Below, in pieces: positions 30,987-39,628 of a DNA stretch of 40,557 nucleotides. Where the stretch lies: NCBI GenBank assembly GCA_001793945.1, contig MGIW01000001.1, positions 1 to 40,557 of the forward strand, given 5' to 3'. Both the position numbers and the translations under genes were made by a program. Every line of letters begins with the position of its first letter. The first letter of the stretch is position 1. The notes under the pieces are model-generated. The model saw only the letters and a program-made list of their open reading frames with translations, was not told where the DNA came from and made no database searches. The stretch comes from Candidatus Wolfebacteria bacterium RIFOXYD12_FULL_48_21 (GTDB lineage Bacteria; Patescibacteriota; Minisyncoccia; UBA6257; UBA9933).

Positions 30987-31370
30987 CTAAATGAATTTGA
31001 ACAGAAACGGGAACAATACGAAATATCCCAACAGCCCCAATCCGATCACGCCAATGACTATTCCTGCGGTTATCATTACCGTCTTTGCCGCTCCGGATGA
31101 TGCCTGCGGTTGCGCTACGGGTACTGCAGGAGCCTCAAACATCGATTTTTCCGGACCGGTATATGCAGGCGCAGCCCCGGGTCGCATCTCTTCCTGCCGT
31201 TGCGAAGCAATGGTTTCTTGCGCGCCTGCGGTTGGGACCTCGCCTCCGCCCTCCTTGAATGCCTTGATGTCCGATTCCATCGTGCGAATGTCTATTTCGA
31301 GCGCCGGCGGTTCAGGAACCTTTGCATCCTGCTTATCCATAGGCGTTGTCGGGTTTGTTTGCATATCCAT
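30987..31370 (-). CDS. hypothetical C-terminally anchored membrane protein
   Basis: C-terminal TM (TVMITAGIVIGVIGLGLLGYFVLFPFLF); start refined to downstream Met. Confidence 0.55.
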   Translation of the reverse strand: MDMQTNPTTPMDKQDAKVPEPPALEIDIRTMESDIKAFKEGGGEVPTAGAQETIASQRQEEMRPGAAPAYTGPEKSMFEAPAVPVAQPQASSGAAKTVMITAGIVIGVIGLGLLGYFVLFPFLFKFI

Positions 31371-31379
31371 GCAGATAGT

Positions 31380-31407
31380 ATAAAGGAAAAAGGAAAAAGG
31401 AAAAAGG
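31380..31407. repeat. 7-nt tandem array (4 units) upstream of 30987-31370
   Basis: ATAAAGG AAAAAGG AAAAAGG AAAAAGG. Confidence 0.85.
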
Positions 31408-31495
31408 GGTGCGCGCGCCAATATTGATTTTTTTATATTGATACGATAAAGTATAGGGGCATTTTAGATCATGTTGCATGTTTCAAGAAGCCCGC

Positions 31496-31567
31496 GCCCC
31501 CATCGTCTAGTGGTCAGGACAACAGGTTTTCATCCTGTAAAGAGGAGTCCGATTCTCCTTGGGGGCA
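31496..31567 (+). tRNA. tRNA-Glu(UUC)
   Basis: cloverleaf; anticodon arm ACAGG TTTTCAT CCTGT. Confidence 0.93.
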
Positions 31568-31570
31568 CAA

Positions 31571-31605
31571 AAGAAAACAGACACCGTAATGGGTGTCTGT
31601 TTTCT
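31571..31605 (+). terminator. rho-independent terminator after tRNA-Glu
   Basis: aagaaaacagacacc-gtaat-gggtgtctgttttctt. Confidence 0.8.
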
Positions 31606-31645
31606 TGTTTTGCTTCCGAACTTTCTTTTTATACCATTTTTCCCC

Positions 31646-31651
31646 TATAAT
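31646..31651 (+). promoter_or_regulatory. consensus -10 box (TATAAT) 8 bp upstream of ATG of GT2 gene
   Basis: cccctataattatcccatATG; no SD visible. Confidence 0.5.
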
Positions 31652-31659
31652 TATCCCAT

Positions 31660-33144
31660 ATGAAACGATTTTTCGAGATTCTGCCCGGCGTCCTTTCGTG
31701 GACGACGCTCATTGGCGTGGCGCTGCTTTCCTGGCTTACTCCTGTCGGTATGGCCATTTTTATCATATTTTTTGATGTCTACTGGTTTTTGAAGACCTTC
31801 TACCTTTCCATCCACCTCCGCATCAGCTACCGCAAGATGCGCAACAACATGGAAATCAATTGGCTCGAGAAACTCAAAACCGATCCAGCGACGACGGCAT
31901 GGCCCGACATCTACCACTTGATTGTGTTCCCATTCTTTGATGAACCCTATGAGGTCATCAAAGAGTCGTTTGAGGCCCTTACGCGCATAAACTATCCGCT
32001 CGACAAATTCATCGTTGCGATCGGCACCGAGGAAAAGACCGGCGAAGCATCAAAGCAAACTTTGGATCGCATTGCCGAAGAATATTCAGATACATTTTTC
32101 AAACTGATTGCCACCGTCCATCCGAGCAATCTACCGGGAGAAACTCCGGGTAAAGGGTCGAATGAAGCATGGATCGCACAGCAGGTAAAACGGGAGGTCA
32201 TTGATCCGCTTCATATCCCCTATGAGCACATCGTCGTTTCTTCGTTCGATATCGACACGCAGATCTTCCCCGATTATTTCGGCGTTTTAACGCATGCGTT
32301 TTTGACGACCGAAGATAATCTGCACGCAAGCTACCTGCCTATTCCGTTCTTTTTGAATAACATCTTTCAGGCGCCGGCAATCGCGCGCGTCATTTCATTT
32401 TCCGCATCCATTTACCATATGATGCAGCAGGCGCGTCCGCATCGCCTTACGACCTTTTCTTCGCATTCGATGCCGTTCAAGGCTTTGGTCGATGTCGGTT
32501 TTTGGAAAAAGGATATCGTCAGCGAAGATTCCCAGATCTTTTGGCAATGCTATTTACATTATAACGGCAACTATAGGGTCATCCCGCTTAATTACCCGAT
32601 ATCCATGGATTCCAATGTTGCGCCTTCGTTTTGGCGCACGATGTTAAACCAGTATAAGCAGCAACGCCGATGGGCATGGGGAGGCGTCGAAAACATTCCG
32701 TATCTCATGACCGGCTTCATGCGGAACAAACAGATCCCGTTCAAAAAGCGGTTCTCTTGGGCATTTTTCTATATCGAAGGCTTCCACTCATGGGCAACCA
32801 ATGCGTTGATCATCTTTACACTTTCATGGCTTCCAATCTTGTTAGGCGGACCGGAGTTTCGTTTTTCGCTCATTTCCTACTCCCTACCAAAGGTCACCAA
32901 TCTAATCATGAACTTTGCTGCCATCGGCATCGTGACTTCCGCGTTTCTCGGCATTGTCCTATTACCGCCAAAGCCTATTTGGTTCAAGAAGCATCACTAT
33001 GTATGGTTTGTTCTGCAATGGGCATTCCTTCCGCTCACCATGATCATCTTCGGGTCCATCCCTGCCCTTGATGCGCAGACCCGCGGCATGTTTGGCGGTA
33101 AGTTTCGCCTCGGTTTTTGGAGCACACCTAAGCATCGAGGTTAA
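31660..33144 (+). CDS. glycosyltransferase family 2-like membrane protein
   Basis: N- and C-terminal TM helices; FDIDTQIFPDYF, SEDSQIFWQ, QQRRWAWG motifs. Confidence 0.82.
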   Translation: MKRFFEILPGVLSWTTLIGVALLSWLTPVGMAIFIIFFDVYWFLKTFYLSIHLRISYRKMRNNMEINWLEKLKTDPATTAWPDIYHLIVFPFFDEPYEVIKESFEALTRINYPLDKFIVAIGTEEKTGEASKQTLDRIAEEYSDTFFKLIATVHPSNLPGETPGKGSNEAWIAQQVKREVIDPLHIPYEHIVVSSFDIDTQIFPDYFGVLTHAFLTTEDNLHASYLPIPFFLNNIFQAPAIARVISFSASIYHMMQQARPHRLTTFSSHSMPFKALVDVGFWKKDIVSEDSQIFWQCYLHYNGNYRVIPLNYPISMDSNVAPSFWRTMLNQYKQQRRWAWGGVENIPYLMTGFMRNKQIPFKKRFSWAFFYIEGFHSWATNALIIFTLSWLPILLGGPEFRFSLISYSLPKVTNLIMNFAAIGIVTSAFLGIVLLPPKPIWFKKHHYVWFVLQWAFLPLTMIIFGSIPALDAQTRGMFGGKFRLGFWSTPKHRG

Positions 33145-33159
33145 TAATTTCTTACCATT

Positions 33160-33831
33160 ATGTCCCTATCCCGCATCCTGCACCACCCGCTTGGACTCAT
33201 TGGTTTGGTTTTTTTCCTGAGCGCTGCCCCTTCCGTTTTTCTTCCTTTTTCGTATCTTTACCAGCACATTTCTCTTCCTTTCCGAACTATCATACTCTCG
33301 CTTGTCGCGCTTGTGTTTCTCATGCTCGTGCCCATGGCTGTGATCGTTTTTCTTTTTGAAGAAAAACTTTCCGCTTATGGGTGGCGGCTTCCTGTCGATA
33401 CGCACGCATCGCGCAGACTTATCATAGCGAGTACGCTCGTTCTCCTCCCCTTTATCTTCTACTTGAGCACGCAGGATATCTTTCACGGATATTATTCCCG
33501 ATATGGCATTGGCTTTTTGGAATTTCTTGTGACCGGCGGCATATTCACTTTCCTCTATTATCTTGCCGAAGAATTTCTGTTCCGCGGATTCCTTTTCTTC
33601 GGGCTTTGGCCGCGGCTTGGCTACCACAGTTTTTGGATCATTGGTTCTCTATTCGCATTTCTCCATATCACAAAACCGCCCGCCGAAATCATACTGTCTT
33701 TTTTTGCCAGTATTATTTTTTGCTACCTATCCCTTAAGACAAAATCATTTCTTCCGGCTGCAATCGTACACTTCATCATCGCCGTCGTACTGAATGTATT
33801 AACTATTCTTATTCCCCCGCTCAACGGCTAA
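33160..33831 (+). CDS. CPBP family intramembrane metalloprotease
   Basis: EEFLFRGFLFFG and FLHITKPP motifs in polytopic protein. Confidence 0.85.
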   Translation: MSLSRILHHPLGLIGLVFFLSAAPSVFLPFSYLYQHISLPFRTIILSLVALVFLMLVPMAVIVFLFEEKLSAYGWRLPVDTHASRRLIIASTLVLLPFIFYLSTQDIFHGYYSRYGIGFLEFLVTGGIFTFLYYLAEEFLFRGFLFFGLWPRLGYHSFWIIGSLFAFLHITKPPAEIILSFFASIIFCYLSLKTKSFLPAAIVHFIIAVVLNVLTILIPPLNG

Positions 33832-33833
33832 TA

Positions 33834-36050
33834 TTATTCGAGATGCACCCTGTCGTGAAACCGCGCGACAACATCTTTCAGTTGCGGGTGTTCCGCAAGA
33901 TCGGGATCCTTTTCCAGCACACTCTCTGCGGCCTCACGCGCACTCTTTACCAGTTTTAAGTCCTGCAGCGAACGCATTGCCAGATCGGGCAACCCCGTTT
34001 GCGATTGGCCCATAAACTCCCCGGGGCCGCGCAAGGCAAGGTCCTTTTCCGCAAGCTCAAACCCGTTCTTCGCGTGCACCAACGCCTCGAGCCTGTCCTT
34101 TGTCGGCTGCGCCGATGAATCGGTAAACAGCAGGCAAAACGATTGATGCTCCCCTCTTCCTACGCGCCCTTTGAACTGGTACAACTGCGCGAGGCCAAAC
34201 CGATCCGCCCCTTCAATCATCATGATCGTCGCATTGGGAATATCCACACCAACCTCGATTACCGAGGTTGCCACCAATACATCAATCTCGCCTTTTTTCA
34301 TTTTTTTCATAACCTCCGCTTTTTCTTCCGATTTTAACTTCCCGTGCAACATCGCGACGCGCATATCGGGAAATATCTTTTTCGATAGCTTGTCGTATTC
34401 TTCCTTGACCGTTTTTGTATCCACCGCAAACCATCCGCCAGTTGGCGGACTTCCTTTTGTTTCATCCTCTTCGGTTTTTTCTATGCGCGGACAGATAACA
34501 AACACCTGCCTGCCCTTTTTTACCTGTCCGCGTATGAAAGCATACGCATCCGTGCGGCTTGCGGGCGGCACTATTTTGGTAATGATGTCCTTGCGCCCCT
34601 TGGGTAGCTCACCAATGATCGATACATCCAGATCGCCGAACAGTGTCAATGAAAGCGTACGCGGAATGGGCGTGGCGGACATGGACAAAAAGTGCGGCAA
34701 CAGCCCACCATCCCTTTTCCCCTTCGACAAGCTCAGGGCTTTAGTGTGCCCTGCGAGCGCCTGACGTTGCTTTACGCCAAACCGATGCTGCTCGTCTATG
34801 ACCACCAATGCAAGATCGCTAAACACTACGCCTTTTTGTATCAGCGCATGCGTACCTATGGCTATTTTTATCTCTCCGGTCGCCAGTTTTTTTACCGCAT
34901 CCGCCTTTTTCATCTCGCTTTCCAGCCCCTCCCCAAAAAATACCTTCGCACCCGAAGCGGTCAACAGCACCACCCCTTTCTCGAAGTTTCCAAATATTTT
35001 TTTGAATGTATGGTAATGTTGCGTGGCCAATATTTCTGTCGGCGCCATGAATGAGGCTTGTCTGCCCGCATCCGCTGCAATGATCGCCGCCAGTACCGCG
35101 ACGATCGTCTTTCCCGACCCTACATCGCCCTGCAACAAACGATTCATCGGGTGCGGACGCGCAAGGTCGCCGCTAACCTCCCGCATGACCTCCTGCTGCG
35201 CATCGGTCAACTCGAACGGCAGCTGTGCAAGCAATTCCGCAAATCTCGATCCTTCCGCAACGCACGCATATGCGTTTTCCTTCGCGAGTCGCGATCGCTC
35301 AAGTATGTTTACCAACTGCAAATAAAAAATATCCTCAAACGCAAATCTGCGGCGAGCACGCAGTACATCCTTCATGATTTCCGGATAGTGAATCAAACGC
35401 AATGCATCGTTCAGCTCCGTGACATCGGCGCGCTTCAACATTTCCTCCGGCAATGTTTCGGGGATATATTCCAGCCCATCCAAAAGCGGCTTTATCAAAA
35501 ACCGCAGTCCTTTCGAAGTCACGCCTTTTGTTTCCGGGTAGATCGGCACCAATCGTCCCGTATGTTTACACGCTTCTATTTCTTCCCGATATTCCGCCGC
35601 ATCTTCCATAAATTGCTCATCATCTTCCGAAAAGCCAACAATCTCGTATGAAGGGTGTGAAAATCCTATTCCTGCCTTCCCTAAGCTCACCTTCCCCGCA
35701 AGATTAATGACCATGCCTTTTTTAAGCATTGCCACAAGAAACTTCTGATTGAACCATGTTGCCCGCACGCTTCCCGTTGCATCTACCACGGTCGCCTGAA
35801 TGATAAACATCTTTTTCCTGAAAGACCGTAGTATTTTAATCTCCTGTATAACTCCTTGAATTGTAGCTGCCTCTCCCGGGACAAGATCTACGATGTTTGC
35901 TATCTTTGAAAAGTCTTCGTATCGGGACGGAAAATGCCACAATAGGTCTCGGACCGTTTTTAGCCCCAACTTTTCCAATCGCAGCGCAAATGCCGGCCCC
36001 ACGCCTTTTACATATCGCAATTCAGTTTCCAACCGAATATCCGTGGTCAT
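33834..36050 (-). CDS. recG: ATP-dependent DNA helicase RecG with two short in-frame repeat-derived insertions
   Basis: LLQGDVGSGKTIVA, VIDEQHRFGVKQRQ, SMSATPIPRTL, QFKGRVGRG. Confidence 0.95.
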   Translation of the reverse strand: MTTDIRLETELRYVKGVGPAFALRLEKLGLKTVRDLLWHFPSRYEDFSKIANIVDLVPGEAATIQGVIQEIKILRSFRKKMFIIQATVVDATGSVRATWFNQKFLVAMLKKGMVINLAGKVSLGKAGIGFSHPSYEIVGFSEDDEQFMEDAAEYREEIEACKHTGRLVPIYPETKGVTSKGLRFLIKPLLDGLEYIPETLPEEMLKRADVTELNDALRLIHYPEIMKDVLRARRRFAFEDIFYLQLVNILERSRLAKENAYACVAEGSRFAELLAQLPFELTDAQQEVMREVSGDLARPHPMNRLLQGDVGSGKTIVAVLAAIIAADAGRQASFMAPTEILATQHYHTFKKIFGNFEKGVVLLTASGAKVFFGEGLESEMKKADAVKKLATGEIKIAIGTHALIQKGVVFSDLALVVIDEQHRFGVKQRQALAGHTKALSLSKGKRDGGLLPHFLSMSATPIPRTLSLTLFGDLDVSIIGELPKGRKDIITKIVPPASRTDAYAFIRGQVKKGRQVFVICPRIEKTEEDETKGSPPTGGWFAVDTKTVKEEYDKLSKKIFPDMRVAMLHGKLKSEEKAEVMKKMKKGEIDVLVATSVIEVGVDIPNATIMMIEGADRFGLAQLYQFKGRVGRGEHQSFCLLFTDSSAQPTKDRLEALVHAKNGFELAEKDLALRGPGEFMGQSQTGLPDLAMRSLQDLKLVKSAREAAESVLEKDPDLAEHPQLKDVVARFHDRVHLE
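34434..34449. repeat. TCCGCCAGTTGGCGGA core inside recG
   Basis: same near-palindromic 16-mer as in many intergenic elements; encodes ..GSPPTGGW.. Confidence 0.7.
34721..34738. repeat. CCTTCGACAAGCTCAGGG unit inside recG
   Basis: encodes ALSLSKG on minus strand; same unit at ~17602-17617. Confidence 0.7.
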
Positions 36051-36123
36051 ATTTTCCTATTGTACGGGATATTGGCATGGAGTGCCATCAGAGAAGCCAC
36101 TCATGCTACTTTAACCAAAAAAA

Positions 36124-36160
36124 GACCCTCTCTGCGAAGCCATGCTTCGCAGAGAGGGTC
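36124..36160 (-). terminator. strong rho-independent terminator
   Basis: 17-bp perfect stem gaccctctctgcgaagc-cat-gcttcgcagagagggtc with A-tract on plus side. Confidence 0.85.
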
Positions 36161-36306
36161 GAGATACGCGGCAAGCAGCCAGCATCATTCGTAATGGATC
36201 AATAATCCGGCAACAAATGTCTGCTCGTACAGCTTTTTGTCACTGCCGGGGACAATGGATACCGAAACAATCCTCCTGCGGGACTGCTTTTTCCATTGCT
36301 GCTTTT

Positions 36307-36597
36307 TTACCATGATCTCAGCGATGGCAGCATCCTGCCCCTTCGATTGCGATCGCTTACTTTGATGTATGCGGTGCTTTGCCCATCGTCATTGATACCG
36401 TCATGTGGAGTAGCGTGAGCCACGGGCGTAGCGTGAGCCACGGGCGTAGCGTGAGCCACGGGCGTAGCCGCCACCGTCTCCGGTATTTTTACCTGCATAT
36501 ATATATAGGCAATCAAAAACAATAGCAAAGCGCAACCCATCATTATATGTATACCGATGGGTGTCTCCCTTTCCGGTTTTTCCTGTTTTGAAGCCAC
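36307..36597 (-). CDS. small single-TM hypothetical protein with (AHATPV)n repeat
   Basis: GTG start preceded by AAAGGAGG; the longer track ORF would run through a tRNA and its terminator. Confidence 0.6.
   Translation of the reverse strand: MASKQEKPERETPIGIHIMMGCALLLFLIAYIYMQVKIPETVAATPVAHATPVAHATPVAHATPHDGINDDGQSTAYIKVSDRNRRGRMLPSLRSW
36410..36467 (-). repeat. 18-bp tandem repeat, ~3 units
   Basis: gtagcgtgagccacgggc x3 encoding AHATPV. Confidence 0.9.
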
Positions 36598-36734
36598 TTC
36601 GCCACCTCCTTTAAGTGCATTGTTTTGCGGCGTATTTGCCACGGGTATTAGTACTACTTTCCGTATACCACATAATATACAACATTGCAAGTTTTTTATG
36701 ATCTTCGGCTGTCCGACTTCACGCAGGAGCAAAA

Positions 36735-36772
36735 AAGAACACCCGAGCCAACCGGCTCGGGTATTCTTTTTT
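36735..36772 (-). terminator. rho-independent terminator after tRNA-Arg(GCG)
   Basis: acacccgagccaaccggctcgggtattcttttttt; T-tracts on both sides. Confidence 0.8.
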
Positions 36773-36774
36773 TG

Positions 36775-36846
36775 TGCCCCTGTGTGGAATCGAACCACAA
36801 TTTTAACTTCCGCAAAGTCATGTCCTATCCATTGAACGACAAGGGC
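36775..36846 (-). tRNA. tRNA-Arg(GCG)
   Basis: cloverleaf GCCCTTG...TGACT TTGCGGA AGTTA...GTTCGATTC...CAGGGGCA. Confidence 0.85.
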
Positions 36847-36847
36847 A

Positions 36848-36882
36848 AAATAACTGATGGCAATTAACTAATGACTTATGAC
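36848..36882 (-). repeat. 7-nt-phased array (5 units) upstream of tRNA-Arg
   Basis: plus strand AAATAAC TGATGGC AATTAAC TAATGAC TTATGAC. Confidence 0.75.
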
Positions 36883-36965
36883 GAGAAAGCTTAAGGCAAC
36901 CTCGCTTTGTCATTTATTAATGCCTTTCAGTTATAGCAAATCCTATTTCATTTTACAATATTCCG

Positions 36966-37550
36966 TCAGATACCAATCAAACGCTCGAGAAATTCGAAGA
37001 ATGTTACCTCTATTTCGCCATGGGGGACCTTTTTATCCAAGGCCTCCCGGATCTTTTGCTCATCCTCCGCATGGATGAATATCTTTATATAATGATGCAC
37101 CTTTGATTTTGTCTGCAACACCAATTCGTGATATTCATCGGAAAACTCATGGATGTCGTAGAGCGTGATCGTTGAATATTTATATGTCTTGTGTCCTTCG
37201 ACCGTCACTCCTCTTTCGTCGATCGTAAAATCCCACATCTTCGGTTTTTCTCCGGCGAACATAAATATGGCCAGCTCGGCTATGACAATAAACACGGCAA
37301 ACAAAAAGTTCTTCTGCCACAACGCAATGGCGATCAAAACAATAGCAACGGCCATGCTTGCCCAATACCATGTAGTGCTTTTTTCAATATGCTCCGCCTC
37401 GGGTGCCTCCCATGCAATCATCACACCCATGGACTCTTCTTGCGCAGCAGCCGCATTGTCTGTTTGCTCCTCCGCGATCTCTTCGATATATTCCTCCTCT
37501 GCTATATCTTCAGCAGATCGTTTAAGAAAAAATGTGTTTTCCTTTTCCAT
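36966..37550 (-). CDS. hypothetical membrane protein
   Basis: Two TM segments flanked by acidic N-terminal region; start refined to MEKENTFF. Confidence 0.6.
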   Translation of the reverse strand: MEKENTFFLKRSAEDIAEEEYIEEIAEEQTDNAAAAQEESMGVMIAWEAPEAEHIEKSTTWYWASMAVAIVLIAIALWQKNFLFAVFIVIAELAIFMFAGEKPKMWDFTIDERGVTVEGHKTYKYSTITLYDIHEFSDEYHELVLQTKSKVHHYIKIFIHAEDEQKIREALDKKVPHGEIEVTFFEFLERLIGI

Positions 37551-37602
37551 GGTCTTATTATAAAACATAATACTTTAAAGCACCATAACCATGCCGTCCG
37601 AT

Positions 37603-37629
37603 AAAAAATGGCGGGGAATATTCCCCGCC
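37603..37629 (-). terminator. rho-independent terminator
   Basis: ggcggggaatattccccgcc followed on minus by ATTTTTTA. Confidence 0.8.
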
Positions 37630-37647
37630 ACGCCCGCTCTTCAAAAC

Positions 37648-38007
37648 CTATGCCTTACCGCACATATCCTCCGGTATGACGACCGTCGTCAGTGGCTTCA
37701 ACTCTCGATACCGATAATATTCATCGCGATTCTCGATAACCCGTACAACGGTTCCCTTGCTTAGTTTTTTATAGCCGGAACCCCACCCTTCTTCGCTCAA
37801 ACCGCATATAATGCACATCCTTTCCGGAGGCAATGGATCTAGTCCGCTTACAGAGCATGGCGTCTGAACGAGCGCCTCATGCGTACACTCATTTCGCAAT
37901 CGATCGAGAAGCTCTCCCCTCTTTTTCTGCAGATCCTTTATCTGCGCCGTAATGGATATAATCCTATCCCGCAAATCGATGCCTTTCAGACCATCATCTC
38001 CGCTCAT
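37648..38007 (-). CDS. hypothetical protein with possible zinc-binding Cys/His motif
   Basis: SD GAGGTG; NECTHEAL...MCIICG. Confidence 0.65.
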   Translation of the reverse strand: MSGDDGLKGIDLRDRIISITAQIKDLQKKRGELLDRLRNECTHEALVQTPCSVSGLDPLPPERMCIICGLSEEGWGSGYKKLSKGTVVRVIENRDEYYRYRELKPLTTVVIPEDMCGKA

Positions 38008-38042
38008 TTTGCACCTCACTGTTATTGTTAATGACTGCCAAC

Positions 38043-38071
38043 AGGATATGAAATCGATGCCGCCCTGTCAA
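38043..38071 (-). promoter_or_regulatory. sigma70-like promoter for 37648-38007
   Basis: minus strand TTGACA (38066-38071) -17 nt- TATCCT (38043-38048). Confidence 0.6.
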
Positions 38072-38199
38072 TCAAAATCCTCCTGATGCCTTTCGGTATG
38101 CCTGTTTTGCAGATACTCATTCTATATACTAAAAGACTCAATACCGTCGACTCCGCAAGGACAAGCACTCTGTCGACATTTCAATTTTCCTACACAAAG

Positions 38200-38286
38200 C
38201 GGTAGGGGCGAGATTCGAACTCGCGATACCCTTTCAGGTATAACAGTTTTCAAGACTGCCGCCTTAAACCGCTCGGCCACCCTACC
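38200..38286 (-). tRNA. tRNA-Ser(UGA)
   Basis: class II tRNA with long variable arm; anticodon loop CTTGAAA. Confidence 0.93.
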
Positions 38287-38306
38287 GCCTTATGCACGAA
38301 ATAAAC

Positions 38307-39332
38307 TCACGATTTGAATAAGATTCTATTAAACCTATTCCTGTGCTTCAGATTGCTTGTCCCTATTACCTCAAAATATCTGATTATATCTGCCCTGCTC
38401 TCTAATTGAACGCTTCTATTATTGCGGATTTTAGGGGAAAAATCCAGCTCCCTTAGAATAGTGAATGTCGACTGCAACAAATACTCCGAAGCCGAAACGA
38501 ATGCCCATCGCGGATACTCATATGTCTTATTTTTTATCTTATGACGCTCGCCAAATATACACCCGTCCGTGTCAAATAATCCTCGTATACAATTCATCTT
38601 AAATGCATCATTTTTATTGATCCATTTTGGAATATCCGACCCATTTTTTAATTTGCTCCCTACCTTTAGCCCGATAGATTCACAGAAAGCGACCAATTTT
38701 ACTCTCGATACGATAACATCCGTTGTCGTGCGACTTTCCACAATCTGCAAGGATGGCTCGACATCAAAAAGGGTCTTGATCAAATTTTGAACAAATTTTA
38801 CGTATTCCGCATCGGTCTTGGAATTAAGCGTTACCCTAACCTGCGTTTTTGTCATCCCGCCGTCCCCCAGCATAATTCCGATAAATTCCGCCAGTCGTTC
38901 ATCCTCTTTTGGAATCTTGATTTCTTTAGGACAACAATTGCGCGGCGGATTAAATTTCCCCGTCTCATCCCACCATTTTGCCCATGCTTTCTTGCGTTTT
39001 TCCGGATCACCGCCGACCCTGCCATATTTCTTAAAATTCGATCTTCCGGCTATTTTTCCGCCAATAGATGTATACCAAAATGCGTCCCGAGTTGTTAGAT
39101 CAAGCGGCCTTTTAATTTTTGCAATTTCGCAAATTTTATCCAATCCTGATTCAGATATTGTATACCGCTCCCGCCTCCAGTCACTTAATGTACGCCTATG
39201 TATTCCCACTCTTTCCGCAAGCTCTATCCATGATAACCCTGATACATCCTTTGCATGGATTACAAATTCATTTTGCTTTCCCTTGGCAAAAATTATTCTT
39301 TTTTGGATTTTAGTATTAAACACCTCTTGCAT
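38307..39332 (-). CDS. HTH + LAGLIDADG-type endonuclease-like protein
   Basis: N-terminal HTH (SWIELAERVGIHRRTLSDWRRER) and paired motifs LAEFIGIMLGDGGM / CIRGLFDTDGCIF. Confidence 0.82.
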   Translation of the reverse strand: MQEVFNTKIQKRIIFAKGKQNEFVIHAKDVSGLSWIELAERVGIHRRTLSDWRRERYTISESGLDKICEIAKIKRPLDLTTRDAFWYTSIGGKIAGRSNFKKYGRVGGDPEKRKKAWAKWWDETGKFNPPRNCCPKEIKIPKEDERLAEFIGIMLGDGGMTKTQVRVTLNSKTDAEYVKFVQNLIKTLFDVEPSLQIVESRTTTDVIVSRVKLVAFCESIGLKVGSKLKNGSDIPKWINKNDAFKMNCIRGLFDTDGCIFGERHKIKNKTYEYPRWAFVSASEYLLQSTFTILRELDFSPKIRNNRSVQLESRADIIRYFEVIGTSNLKHRNRFNRILFKS

Positions 39333-39393
39333 TATTCCAGTTTACCAAAAAATTACTCTCGGGACAATAATTCCGCCTACACTATTTAACACA

Positions 39394-39423
39394 AAACCGC
39401 CGATCTGTGATCGGCGGTTTTGT
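39394..39423 (-). terminator. terminator after tRNA-Ala pair
   Basis: aaaaccgccgatctgtgatcggcggtttt. Confidence 0.8.
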
Positions 39424-39433
39424 CTTAATTTTG

Positions 39434-39506
39434 TGGACCTTACCGGGCTCGAACCGGTCACCTCTACATTGCAAATGTAGCGCTCTACCAGATGAGCTAA
39501 AGGCCC
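39434..39506 (-). tRNA. tRNA-Ala(UGC)
   Basis: anticodon arm CTACA TTTGCAA TGTAG. Confidence 0.94.
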
Positions 39507-39554
39507 TGGTAGTATTTTCCTTTTTACACCAAAACCCGTTAAAAATCAACAGGG

Positions 39555-39627
39555 TGGACCATACCGGGATCGAACCGGTTGCCTTCGCCATGCCATGGCG
39601 ACGCTCTACCAAGTGAGCTAATGGCCC
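39555..39627 (-). tRNA. tRNA-Ala(GGC)
   Basis: anticodon arm TCGCC ATGGCAT GGCGA. Confidence 0.93.
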
Positions 39628-39628
39628 G

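Noticed and set aside
36598-36798. Upstream extension of ORF 36307-36798
   Set aside because: Runs through tRNA-Arg(GCG) sequence and its terminator; a GTG start at 36597 with strong SD fits better.
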